Source: Smittia aterrima (taxonomy: Eukaryota; Arthropoda; Insecta; Diptera; Chironomidae). From it: 64,000 nucleotides of DNA. Positions 23,332 to 34,144 of the stretch are shown here, in pieces. The notes below the pieces were generated by a model. That model made no database searches and had not been told where the DNA came from. It worked only from the letters and a program-made list of their open reading frames with translations. The DNA lies in assembly GCA_033063855.1 (NCBI GenBank), contig CP093831.1, positions 21,762,001 through 21,826,000 of the forward strand, given 5' to 3'. The position numbers and the translations under genes are program-made. Every line of letters begins with the position of its first letter. The stretch's first letter is position 1.

Positions 23332-23340
23332 CGCCCAACG
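23332..23340 (-). repeat. Second stump of a tRNA-Lys 3' end
   Basis: AAATAAAAATAAAG TCGCCCAACG matches the tRNA-Lys 3' flank plus the last nine tRNA bases exactly, then breaks off. The complete tRNA-Lys copy follows only 30 bases later, so flank and stump are tandemly duplicated. Confidence 0.55.
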
Positions 23341-23370
23341 AATTGAAAATAGCAAAAAAAAAAATAAAGC

Positions 23371-23443
23371 CGCCCAACGTGGGGCTCGAACCCACGACCC
23401 CGAGATTAAGAGTCTCGTGCTCTGCCGACTGAGCTAGCCGGGC
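23371..23443 (-). tRNA. tRNA-Lys (anticodon CTT), second copy
   Basis: The same 73-base gene as at 18144-18216, with all arms intact. Its 5' flank (GTAAACTGTAGTGAT, then GGCAGAAACATT) also matches the first copy for about 50 bases, showing that the pair arose by duplication of a segment larger than the gene. Confidence 0.96.
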
Positions 23444-23839
23444 GTAAACTGTAGTGATCTTCATTCGGCAGAAACATTTTTCTGTGATTAGAATGATCTT
23501 TTCCCTCTCAGCAAAGATTTATTTTTATATTTTGGTTTCGTCACAAATATTGCCAGAAAATCTCTCAAAAAGTAAGTACGAAATGAAGAATATTTAATAT
23601 TTAAATCTGATTACACTTCATTTAGAATCTGTTATTGGTTCTCTCTTATATATTCCATATCGGATTCTTATCGATTCAACAACGACTAATCATATCACAT
23701 TTTCAATTATATAATCAATCAAATTCTTTGAGCCATTGATTTTTGATATTGCAAGTTGAGGACGCGATTTATTAGATTGCCAGATTATAAATCATTGTGA
23801 TAAAAAGGTTTAATCAAGGTAGATAAAGAAATAAAAAGT
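23444..23839. other. Spacer, no gene seen
   Basis: AT-rich sequence between the tRNA-Lys copy and the 3' end of the first astacin gene. I find no splice-framed or family-bearing open frame. Confidence 0.5.
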
Positions 23840-23844
23840 TTTAT

Positions 23845-25004
23845 TTAATTTCTTCCAAAGCTTCCGAAAATATTTTGCAATAAGTTATTCACAAAATTAC
23901 TGATTGTTTGAGCCAAATCGGGAGTGCTTGATTTTGTAGTTGTCGCTGGAGCTTGAGTTGTTACAGGAGTCTCAGTTGTCGCTTCTTGACAGTTGTACAT
24001 TCGGTTAACACGTTCGATATCCTTATCACTGATCCTGACTCGCTGTCCCATCACTTCACCATTCATATCTCTTATCGCGATGATTGTTGGGCTACCATCA
24101 ATCGAACCTGCAGTACTGCTGTAATGCTGAGGAATCTTTTATTAGCGATTGTCTTATTTGAAACAGACTGAACACTTACCAAAACTGATCCATAATCGTA
24201 CTCAACTCCAAAGTGAGTAATGACGTTAGAGCCGTAGGTGTTGAAATTACTTTCGACTCCTCTTTGAATCTTATCGAAATCGATTCTGACGTAATCATCT
24301 CGATCCGTGGACGAATGCATGTGATAGAAGCCGAGAGCGTGAAGGAACTCGTGAACGATGGTGTAGAGACGGAAACATCCTTGTTCGATATCGTAAGGTT
24401 GCAAAGTAATGAATTGCGATCCGCCAATACGACCAACAAAGCTTGAACATCCACTACCAGCTCGAACGCTAATGTAATCTGTGTGGATACTTGGATCGTA
24501 ATACACAAACTTAAGACACGTCACTTCTTGAATTTTTCTTGCTCCAATGTGAATATAATCAACTTGCTCCTGAGCTGTTTGCAATGAAAATAGTTTAGCG
24601 ATTCACTCAAGAAAGAATTAATTCAAAATGTTTACTGAAGTGTGAGTTATTAATCCAATAAGGGACGATGTTGTTCACCCAGCGGCGATTTTCGTTAATT
24701 AAACCATTCTTGAAGCTTTTTGGGGATTCCAATTGACGAATCTCTTCATCAGTCATAATGATATCACCTTGATATTGTCCACTGTATTCCTCGGCCAAGT
24801 CATCTTTTCCAAGATTTTTTAACTTCTCAACTAATGAGTGAATAGAGAATTTAGCACGAATGTTGTCATTCTTGCTTTCGTTGCAAACTTACTATTTGAT
24901 GGAGTATTTGGACGAAGGAATGATTCATCGTCGAACGATGGAGCGCAACCAACGAACAAACTTGAAACCATCAAGATGGTGAGAACTTTAATCCACAACT
25001 TCAT
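23845..25004 (-). CDS. Astacin-family (M12A) metalloprotease, paralogue A
   Basis: Secreted zinc endopeptidase. The four minus-strand exons are 25004-24893, 24830-24636, 24574-24180 and 24126-23845, giving 327 residues. A signal peptide (MKLWIKVLTILMVSSLFVG) precedes a propeptide of about 60-70 residues, then mature-like sequence RRWVNNIVPYWI. The zinc motif is HEFLHALGFYHMHSSTDRDDY. Two positions are unusual: the third zinc histidine is followed by Met where astacins usually have Glu, and the Met-turn reads SVLHYSSTAG where SVMHY is usual. A Thr/Pro/Ala tail follows the domain, without the chitin-binding module of paralogue B. TATAAATAG lies at 25063-25071. AATAAA overlaps the stop codon. 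Confidence 0.9.
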
Positions 25005-25062
25005 TTTCCTGTGCTGTATTCCTGTAACAAATTTAAACCAACATCAAATGGGAAAATTCGCT

Positions 25063-25071
25063 CTATTTATA
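25063..25071 (-). promoter_or_regulatory. TATA box of astacin A
   Basis: TATAAATAG on the minus strand, 59 bases before the ATG. Upstream blocks TATCGAATGAT and CGATTAGATT, plus TTCGTT just before the TATA box, are shared in the same order with astacin B, marking a conserved proximal promoter. Confidence 0.65.
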
Positions 25072-25557
25072 CAAGAACGAAGGGGTGAGATTGCAACAAT
25101 CTAATCGCCAATAACTCGCCATCATTCGATAGCTATAGCTTTATGTCAATTGCTATCAAATTCACATCAATCAATGGTTACTAATCTATTGAATTAGTGA
25201 AATCAAAACACTAATCGTCGAGTGGAGCTACTTAGATTCATAATGGCAATTGAAACTTTCTCGATATTTTTTAAGCATTATCACATTACTGTTTATAATT
25301 GTACTTCATCCGAATTATTATTATAAAGCAGATTTAATTCAGACTGTATCGAATATTAGCCTCGTGCTAATTCTGATTTCTCATATCGCAAAACCCCGAC
25401 AAGATTAAATAGATAGCCAATCATATTCGCAACGATTATCAATCAATGAAATAAAAAGGTTCAAAATTTTTGTTGATAAGGAAATAAAAACATTTATTAT
25501 CACATTTTATCATTTGTGTGTCATTTCCTTGTTGCAAGGTCTTCTGTGAGTGTCTTC

Positions 25558-27005
25558 TCAAACAATGCAACCAGCGCTATATGGATAGTCGCAAACTTCA
25601 AGAATACGATTAAAATGAAGACCTGATGGGCAACTCATTAGCACAGGAACCGACCCATTGCATTTATAAAAGAGTGTACAATCATTTTCGTGAGGAAGAT
25701 GACCAGCTATATTTCCAGCGGGACATTTTGGAGCTTCAGTTGCAGGAACGTCAGTTGTTTTAACTGTTGCTGGTGCTTTAGTTGTTGGTGCATTAGTTGC
25801 TGGTGTTTTAGTTGTTGGTGCATTAGTTGTTGGTGCATTAGTTGCTGGTGCTTTAGTTGTTGGTGCATTAGTTGTTGGTGCATTAGTTGTTGGTGCATTA
25901 GTTGTTGGTGCATTAGTTGTTGGTGCATTAGTTGCTGGTGCTTTAGTTGTTGGTGCTTTAGTCGTAGGAACTTCAGTCGCTGGAGGGGTTTCCGGGCAAT
26001 TGTACATTCGATTGAGACGTAAGATATCCTTGTCACTAATCTTCGCTCGTTGACCCATTACTTCGCCATTCAAATCTCTCAACGCGGTAATTGTCTCGCT
26101 GCCATCAATCGAGAAAGCAGTACTGCTGTAATGCTGAAAAATCTCTTTATGGTAATTTTTATTATCTAAAACAAAGTTAACACTTACCAAAACTGATCCA
26201 TAATCGTAGTCAACTCCAAAGTGTGTGATCACATCAGACCCGTAGATATTGAAATTTTGTTCATGTTGACTTGCAATCTTGTCGAAATTAATTCTGACAA
26301 AGTTATCTCGATCCGAGGATGCTTGCATGTGATAGAAGCCGAGAGAGTGAAGAAACTCGTGAACGATTGTGTAGAGACGGAAACATCCAGTTTCGATATC
26401 GTAAGGTTGCAAATTAATGAATTGCGATCCACCACGACGACCAACTGAGCTTGAACATCCACTGGCGCTTGCTTGAACGGTAATGTAATCTGTGTGGACA
26501 TTTGGATCGTAGCTAACGAATTGAAGACAGGATACTTCTTGAATTCTGCTAGCTCCCTTGTGAATGTAATCAACTTGCTCTTGAGCTGTTCGCAATGAAA
26601 ATAATTTAGCTATCATATCAAGAAAAAAAGACAATATACTTACTAAATTCTGAGTTGTCTATCCGATAAGGGACGATATTGTTCACCCAGCGACGACTCT
26701 CGTTGATTAAGCCATTCTTGGAATTTTTTTGCGATTCCAATTCTCGGATTTCTTTATCAGACATAATGATGTCACCTTGATATTGTCCACTCAATTCCTC
26801 GGCTAAGTCATTTTTTCCAAGATTTTTTAGCTTCTCAACTGATAAGCGAACAAAAAACTTAAGCGGTCACTCTTGGTATCATTGCAAACTTACTATTTGA
26901 TGGAGTATTTGGACGAAGAAATGATTCATCGTCAAGCGTTGACGCCCAATCAACAAAAAAACTTGAGACAGCAAAGATAGCGAGAGCTTTAACCCACAAA
27001 TTCAT
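25558..27005 (-). CDS. Astacin metalloprotease with mucin-like linker and chitin-binding domain, paralogue B
   Basis: The four exons 27005-26894, 26838-26644, 26585-26188 and 26133-25558 give 426 residues, with the same exon plan as paralogue A. The signal peptide is MNLWVKALAIFAVSSFFV. The catalytic core has HEFLHSLGFYHMQASSDRDNF and a SVLHYSSTAFSIDG Met-turn. It therefore shares the Glu-to-Met and Met-to-Leu changes seen in A. After RMYNC comes a linker of about 75 residues built from APTTN/APTTK/APATN units, likely O-glycosylated. A six-cysteine peritrophin-A type (CBM14) domain follows, from KCPAGNIAGHLPHEN to YSAGCIV. The combination suggests a protease anchored to chitin or peritrophic matrix, with gut expression as inference. 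AATAAA lies about 60 bases past the stop. Confidence 0.92.
25765..25982 (-). repeat. 15-bp coding minisatellite in astacin B
   Basis: Tandem units of GTTGTTGGTGCATTA and close variants (on +) encode the APTTN/APATK pentapeptides. Some stretches are perfect (25859-25930 on +), others vary at two positions, which suggests recent slippage. Copy number is likely polymorphic. Confidence 0.85.
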
Positions 27006-27124
27006 CTTCCTTTGTTTTACTTTGTTAGCAAATTTTAAACATTAATTTAATTTCTCGTCTTTTTTATTTTTATTTGAGAAGTCTCGACTGTCTGCTAATT
27101 ACATTCTATTGAACATTGTCTCGT

Positions 27125-27132
27125 CTTTTATA
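27125..27132 (-). promoter_or_regulatory. TATA box of astacin B
   Basis: TATAAAAG on the minus strand, about 120 bases before the ATG. Upstream the order TATCGAATGAT, then CGATTAGATT, then TTCGTTTG repeats the astacin A promoter. GATAAG and GATAAC lie next to each other at about 27191-27203, as expected of GATA-driven gut genes. Confidence 0.6.
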
Positions 27133-27263
27133 CAAACGAAGTTGCAAGATTATGGTAATCTAATCGACTCCAGGGGACACCCTATCATTCGATAAGCGAT
27201 AACTTCCTTTTGTCAAAGTAGATTACTATTTTGCTCATCTTGTGACAATTGCGACTTATCATT

Positions 27264-27395
27264 TTTGGAAACCCGCTTTTTGGTTCCTATCAAAAAAAGT
27301 GGCAGTAGCAGTTCGTACCGAACTTACTGTAGGGTTTTTCATCCGTCGGACTGGTTATAGGGGGTTGGGCCGAGTTACTCGGCTGGGTTTCCAAA
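27264..27395. repeat. 132-bp hairpin-rich element with 11-bp inverted ends
   Basis: The ends are TTTGGAAACCC (27264-27274) and GGGTTTCCAAA (27385-27395), a perfect inverted pair. Inside are two further hairpins: CAGTA..AGTTCG-TAC-CGAACTTACTG (27303-27329) and GCCGAG-TTA-CTCGGC (27369-27383). A further inverted repeat (27453-27465 with 27494-27506) lies just outside. It is GC-richer than its surroundings and has no coding capacity. It could be a miniature transposon or a structured RNA. Confidence 0.5.
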
Positions 27396-27655
27396 CTAGA
27401 AATCGATTTTTTGTATGGAGATTCCAAGTTTTGGGCCCGTGGGCCCGATCCTGATGAGCTAACAAAAAATCCTCAAAAGTTGAAGAAATTAATTTGCTAG
27501 CTCATCGCTTTCGCGAGTTATCTTAATAACGAACAACGAAAAACGGACAAAGCGGCCACTATAGGTTGTTCTATCCTTCGAATGAAAAACCCTAAAATTA
27601 TTGTTAAATTAAAAATATTCTTTATTTTTTTAAAAAAAAAAATAAAAAAATAAAA

Positions 27656-27728
27656 TGCCGAAACCCGGGATTGAACCGGGGACATTTAGATCTTCAGTCT
27701 AACGCTCTCCCAACTGAGCTATTTCGGC
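27656..27728 (-). tRNA. tRNA-Phe (anticodon GAA)
   Basis: The minus strand reads GCCGAAATAGCTCAGTTGGG, anticodon loop ACTGAAGAT with GAA, and T arm CCCCGGTTCAATCCCGGG, closing TTTCGGC plus discriminator A. All arms pair. T-rich sequence follows on the minus strand as Pol III terminator. Confidence 0.96.
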
Positions 27729-30700
27729 TTGTTCTTGGATGGAAAATGTTTGGCTAAATGACGGAGTGACGCTTTGATTAAATTCTCGCTTTAAATTTTT
27801 GATATAACGAAATTCTTTAAACGGCGTTATCAGCATTAAGGAATTGTTGTATCTTCTTAATATTTTGTATCACACAAATTGTGTGGAAATCCCGAACTTC
27901 AGCTGCACATTTGCTGAGGTAGATACGAAAAAAATTGTCAGTTCATTGTCGGTATCAACGATAAGAAATACTTGAACATTGCACGGACTGTCTCGGTCAT
28001 AAATTGTGATATTTAATTTATATAAATGAACCAAGACATTCTCAAGACACAACCCGAATATTAAATTGTATTGATTGCAAGCCATCGGACGTCTCACGCT
28101 TTTGCATTGTGCTGTTGCATGCTGCTGATGATCAGAGCGAAAGAAGGTGTTTGGTTACCTGAAGTGAAATTGGAGTTTTTCATTGCCGTATCAAATTGAG
28201 GCATGCAAATTATGTGAATTGGATTAAGATTATCTTCATTCTCTTTCGCTTATTCATAACCACATTTCGTTTTGAATTAGGCAACAAACGCTCAGAGTTG
28301 ACGCAAATTGAAAAACAAAGAATTCAGAGAATTTTAGAATCTTGTCACAAGTTTTGTGGTTACGCCGCTCAATCTTTGCGTGAAGAATAACGAAAATAAT
28401 CCTTAGAGAACAAAGAATAAACCTTCAGAGATTTCTTTGAACCCAATCAAATGCACGATCGTTGTTAGCGTTCCCTTGTTGTGTGTCGATTTTAAAAAGG
28501 GAAGACGATGCAGTGAGTCGATAACTGAATCAATTGTCGCGATAAAATATCATCCGCGAAGCCTTATAAAGAACACACAAGAAATTATTAATTGCACAGC
28601 AGTCTCACTGCTATTCGAAAATTGTTAACAACGAGATAAAAATCGCACGCAATAAATAACAGAAAGTACAATGAGTTGAGAAACAAGCTGCGCGCAACTG
28701 AGAAAGAAAGAGAGAGAAATGCATTGATTTACAATCATGTTGTGTGGACAGCAAATGGAAGAAGAATTATGATTTTTTCAAGTGTCAATTATATCCGCAA
28801 TTGACTTAAGAAGTTCTAGTTATTGATGTTCAGGCTATCGTCGAGATCTTGAAGTCAAGATTCGTTTCCAGTGAAGTTTTCAACGCTTTCAAATGAATCA
28901 GAAGTTTCCCCATTGCGCCACAGAATTCTTCAGCACGACAACACCACTTCAAACAAATTAAATTACCTCGTTGCTGGCCAATGTACACAAAACTGATTTA
29001 TGGTCTCCTTAGCGTCTAAGAAAATTGCTTAATCGTTTAAAAGCGTTCTCCGTGAATGAGTAAATTGCTGAAGATAGAAAATAAATCATAATTGTGTGTC
29101 ATTAAAGTCCACAGCCGAGTTAAAGATCGAGTTTTCTCAAGGAATGCTTGCAACTCACATCATGACTCAGCTGCTGAGCTACAACATATCGTCGTTGCTG
29201 TAGTGTTGCATTACGAACATGGAACGATATTGACAGCAAAGATTCATATCGCGTCGAACGATTCTTCAAGTGTTTTTCCTCAAGAGAGTAAATGATATGC
29301 TTGTATTGACTTTCATGCGAGGTCAAAGCAGCTTCTTGTCTTTGAATTGCAATGTAAATTGCGAGAGAAACGTCAAATCACTTGTTTTAATGAATGAAAG
29401 CCGTCTCAGACGATTCAGGAAATCTGATTATGAATAAATTACTATTTTTCATTACAACGTCCAAGCAAAAAGATTATCATCGGATATCGCGAGACTTATC
29501 AAAATAAATGCTTCCCAGTCACTGTCAGCTCATTGAGTCTCCACAAAGCGCTGCTCTGTGTACTGCCAAATTTTATTTTAACTCAATAATTTATAATGGC
29601 CACAAGATTTATTTGCAGCATGTGGCCAAACAAAAGTGCAGACAACTCGAATAATGCGAAGCCAAGCCTCTAACGAAAAGTTTATAATAAACAAACGAAA
29701 TTTTCTTCTCTGTGGATTTTTGCTTGCGGCGATCTTTCGCTCGACAATGAAACGTAAGCTGAATTTATAAAGCAAAATTATCTAAACTCACTCGTCTTTA
29801 TTGCGTCAACAAACCGTAAGGAAACAATAAATTCTGACGTTGACTGTGAGATCTTTTAAAGCACATAAATTTTGTTATGAGGAATGCAGCGTAACATTGA
29901 GATTGAGTGATCATTGAGCTTTGAGAGATTGAAGTGAATGAAATTGTAAACAAAGAAAGTTTTGCGCATTCATCGTTTGATAAGTATTGAAATTTTATCT
30001 AATCTCTAACACAAAGAAAATCGACTGGTCATTCACGACACTCAGCTGAGTCACTCGAAATTTAATTAATAATTCGAATATTTTGACCGACATTAAGATC
30101 TTCCATCGCCAAACCATCAAACATAATTTATAGCGAATTTCTTTGTTTGCTTGAGATATCTTTGGAGATAGACGGGACGAGTTGATTTTATCTCAATTCG
30201 AAACGAATTTCAAAGAATTCATGCAACTCTTCTTTCACTTGTTTCTTTTTCTGGAAGATTGAATAAACCAAATCCCTAGAAAACTTGATTAGTTTAAATT
30301 AAAATTGATAATTCCCGAACAGTCTGGACGTCAGTCCCTCGTCACAAATTTGCATCAACCAAAAATGATTCACTTTAGGGATTTTTTTAAGACAAATCAA
30401 ATTTCGGAGAAGTGCGATCTAAGATTGATAATTGATCGGGTTATGAATTATGACAGTTGTCATGCATGAAACATTTTTTTATCTCGTTTAGAATAAATTT
30501 CAATAACAATTTCCTCTTGGAGTTCTTTCCCTAATGACCGTGTAAACAAGAAAAGCAATTATTTTCAAATTAAAATTATAATAATTACAAAGAAATTACA
30601 ATAATTAATATCAATCATGAGTTTTCTTGCATCGTCCATCTGCAACTGGAAAGTTCTTTGAGCTTTGAAGTTTGAACAAAAGCAAGTCAACTAACTTTGT

Positions 30701-33519
30701 TTCTCGTGGGTGTTAATGTAATTGACTCAAAAGAGTTATTTCATAAATTTCTAATTCATTTTAAGCATGTGACCCGATTGCTTCGCTCGCAATCACAATT
30801 TAATATATTTCTTAAGTCGCAGAATTCCATTTGAATGTGCAATTTAGCTGAAGCTGGCGCGCACAAAGCTGTTTTGACAATGACATGCGTCTAAATCGTA
30901 AATTCGTTCCACTTAATTAGCATCGCCCACAACCGTCGGTTCGCGATTTGGTTGTCTAGAGTCTTGATAATATAATTAACTGCTTTACCCTCTGGTGAGG
31001 TTCGAGGGAAGTGAACTGATTCTAAAACTTCCGAATTCTCGTTTTGGTGAGACTCTAAAAAAGTTTGTAAAGAAATTATTTATGAGTTGTTTAGAGAAAA
31101 ATGATTCATTAACAACCAGTAACAATTTAATTGCATCATTTATCTCATAAGCTTAGTAATCGTTAAATTGGCTTTTCTTTCCTCATCCGTCGATGAGTGG
31201 GCTTTACGAAACCTTCCAATCTTTCTTTGAGTTTGGGCCGGACGCACAAATTTTTTAGAGAAGTAGTTGAATGTGTTTTGACAAATTGTTTAATGTTAAT
31301 TCATGCGAAGGCATCAAGATAAGAGACCGCGAGAAAAGAAATAATAATTACGATCAGCTATGATGTCTAAATCCTTCGTGAGCCACGGCGAGTTTGTTTT
31401 CCTCGTCATTCATCTTTCATTCATTCTTCTCTCATGCTCGTCTGGCGGTAATTCAATATCAATGATAATCGCTTCGGAAAAATGAGAAGCGAAGGCAAAA
31501 AGATGAACACGAAGCTAATCGAAAAGCAATTCATCAGAAACAATTTGATTCGACTCGAATCAAGTGAAGCGCCAACTGCTGGACGAAGTTCTTGAGATTC
31601 TGATGGGATTAGAAACTATGTAGGAAGTTGGTTTGGGTTTGAAGAACAGAATTTATCACTTTTTCGAATCATTCATTATTCTCCCTTTTGTGTCTTGCTC
31701 ACAAAAGGTTCAAGGTCTTGGCTAAGTCCGGCTAAGTCCGCGAAAAGAAATTTTTTCAAAAAAAAACTTTTGACATTCAAACAAATTTCTTTGTTTCGTT
31801 GATGATTTAGGAAAATTTCATGTTTTATTTTTATTCATCAATTCAATCAATTCTCAATTGATGAAATCACTTCTGATCAAGTTTACCGCAAATCACATAA
31901 AGTTGAAGCGTCATGAGAAACGTGAGGAAGCTTCTTTTCAAACAACTTTTTGTTGCCTCGAAGACTTAAATCAAGAACGAGAGGAGAAAAAAAAATGATT
32001 AATTAATCTCTCAGTCGGTTATTTTAATTCTTTTTCCTTTGGATTTGTTGATGTGTTTTCCTTCTTTCGCGGAGATGAATGTTTGAGATGAGTCGAGAAT
32101 TATTGGCTTAGGTTGGGAAGATGATTGGCTGAGGTCTGAGTTCTAGAAGCCAAACTGATCTTCGCCCCGTTGTGTTATGTGTTTTACCAATATTTCCTAT
32201 CGAACAATGTGGCAAAGCAATTAAAATTATCTTAAATCAAAACGTTGTTCTAATAAAAGCTTTTTGGCTCCACCTTATCATTTATTATGTTCAATAAAAG
32301 CGCGTTCCTCGAACCTCATTCGCAGCCTTTCACTAATTTGATTGAGAACAGCAATTACTTTCTTTTTTTTTCGCCTCTTTCATCAATTATCGGCAACAAA
32401 TGGCGAGAACAAAGGCGATGCCACAACATAAGGCACGTGATTGAGGTTATTAGACTTCTCGACGACTCGCCTTCTTTCGTTTCGCAAGAGAATTAAAGCG
32501 CGGAGATATTTGAGAATTCGCTCGTTTATTTCATGTCTAATTTTTAATTTATTGCAAGCCTTGTTCTTCTGTGAGGCATTGCGCTGAGGAAAACGCAAAA
32601 CAGAAGATCAAGATTAATTTTCTACTTCTTCTAAAGTAAATTCAATGCGAGAAATCTCTTTAAAGAGTCAAAATGAAATTCACCGGCTGCACGAGAGGAT
32701 TTTGAAACCGAAAGTCTCGTTGTTTTGATCGCAACCTATCAACTGTCAAATAAAAATTCACTTAGCAATAATTACAAACATTTGCCTTTGCAATGAATAA
32801 AGATCGCTCACTCGCGAAATGTAATCGCATTTTGACCACAACATGCCACTCAAACAAATGGCTCAAGCGGCGAAAGAAAGAAATTCTCAGCTTTACTTAT
32901 TGAATTTAATCATCTCATGTCTGCGCGGTTTAAGAAGATTCTCTTAAATGGAAAGAAAGCGTGAGTCAATGACCCTGAATCTTCAGGTCATACAGCTCAA
33001 GATATCAGAGAAATTTACGATAGAGTTGAACTTAAAGTTTTTGTGTAAAATGAAGTTCTTATGGATTTTTCATCAGAAGATGAAGTTATCGCTGAGATGA
33101 GTCAAACACAGAAGATCACAACAAGAAATAAAAATTTCTTCTTTTTTTCCTTCGGATGAAAAGCCCTCCCATAAGTTTCTTTTGTTGTTAACTTAAATCA
33201 CTCCAAGAATAGATTAAATTAATATTTCGAATACAAAGCCTCACTTTCCAAGTCACTGGTTTAATTCTCTACCCACTGAGCATCATCCAAAGAAGTAACA
33301 AACTTCTTAAGTCCATTTAATGTTTTTCACGAAAACTCATTTGAATGAAACCGAAATCGTTTCAAAAGATTTGTGATTTAACTCCGCAAAGAAATTTAAA
33401 TTCAAAACGGGGAGTTTAATATACGACGCGGCTCGAAAAGTGGTAAAGAGACTTACTGTCATTAGCTGTCGTTCTGTTTTTAAAGTGGCGAGTTTACTTC
33501 TGCTCCTCCCTAGTCAGTG
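27729..33519. other. Intergenic, no gene seen
   Basis: About 5.8 kb of AT-rich DNA. Open frames are short, occur on both strands alike, and carry no domain signature. No tRNA or tandem repeat is evident. Confidence 0.5.
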
Positions 33520-33582
33520 CATAAAAGGACAGACATTCCAGACACTCATCAGTCGTCAGTCTACGATTTCTTCGCCGGATCT
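33520..33582 (+). promoter_or_regulatory. Orphan core promoter (TATA + Inr + DPE-like)
   Basis: CATAAAAGG starts at 33520, and ATCAGTCGTCAGT provides an initiator TCAGTC with its A at 33551, placing the TATA element at -31. GGATCT at 33577-33582 resembles a downstream promoter element, one base off the +28 register. The spacing fits insect core promoters well. No strong coding gene follows, so this may serve a short peptide or non-coding transcript. Confidence 0.45.
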
Positions 33583-33597
33583 TTGAAGTATTTTCAG

Positions 33598-34144
33598 ATG
33601 TCAGCAGACTTCGTAATGTAATCTCTCAACAAGCTCTCCTGTGCGAATTATTATCTCATTATTTCGCTTGTTAGGATTTTTGAAGAGATTTTTCAAATTG
33701 AAACACTCCGTGAATTTAATTATGACAGAGGCTTCATTCGGAGATAACGTCAGAATATTCATTTGATGAGAAAGATTTTCGAGATTTCGTGTTCTTTAAA
33801 ATCTTCGCATTAGACGTTTACGTGAGAACCATTTTAGAGTAAAAATTAAGTTTTATTGCATAAGCTTACAAGAAGTTTATTAATTTGTTTCAAACAGATA
33901 AAAATACAAACTTGCTGCTAGTTAATAGAAAGCTTTTAAAAATCTAATAGAACAAGATGCTAAAAGTTCTTAAACTATTCAATAAATCCAAATTGTTAAT
34001 TAAAATTAATTTCAGCACATCATCGCTGTCATTCGTCAGACAGAGGATCCTGCTGATTTGCCATGCGAGGCTTTTACGCTAATTTTACGCGTTGAATGCG
34101 GAGAGGAATCTATCGCTTTTCGAGACGTCGTGGATAGGCCTTGA
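33598..34144 (+). CDS. Possible two-exon small ORF behind the orphan promoter
   Basis: An ATG at 33598 gives five codons (MSADF) up to a fair donor GTAATG at 33613. An acceptor TTAATTTCAG at 34015 restores the same frame for 42 codons (contains RQTEDPADLPCEAFTLIL) up to TGA at 34142. Total 47 residues. No signal peptide or known motif. It rests on promoter geometry and frame agreement only and may be chance. Confidence 0.18.

Noticed and set aside
25690..26022. Cys/Trp-rich 110-codon open frame on + (CWCFSC repeats)
   Set aside because: It is the antisense reading of the APTTN minisatellite of astacin B; repeats stay open in several frames.
28196..28390. 64-codon open frame that starts with a hydrophobic stretch resembling a signal anchor
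   Set aside because: Too short, no splice partner, no conserved motif, no TATA/Inr upstream.
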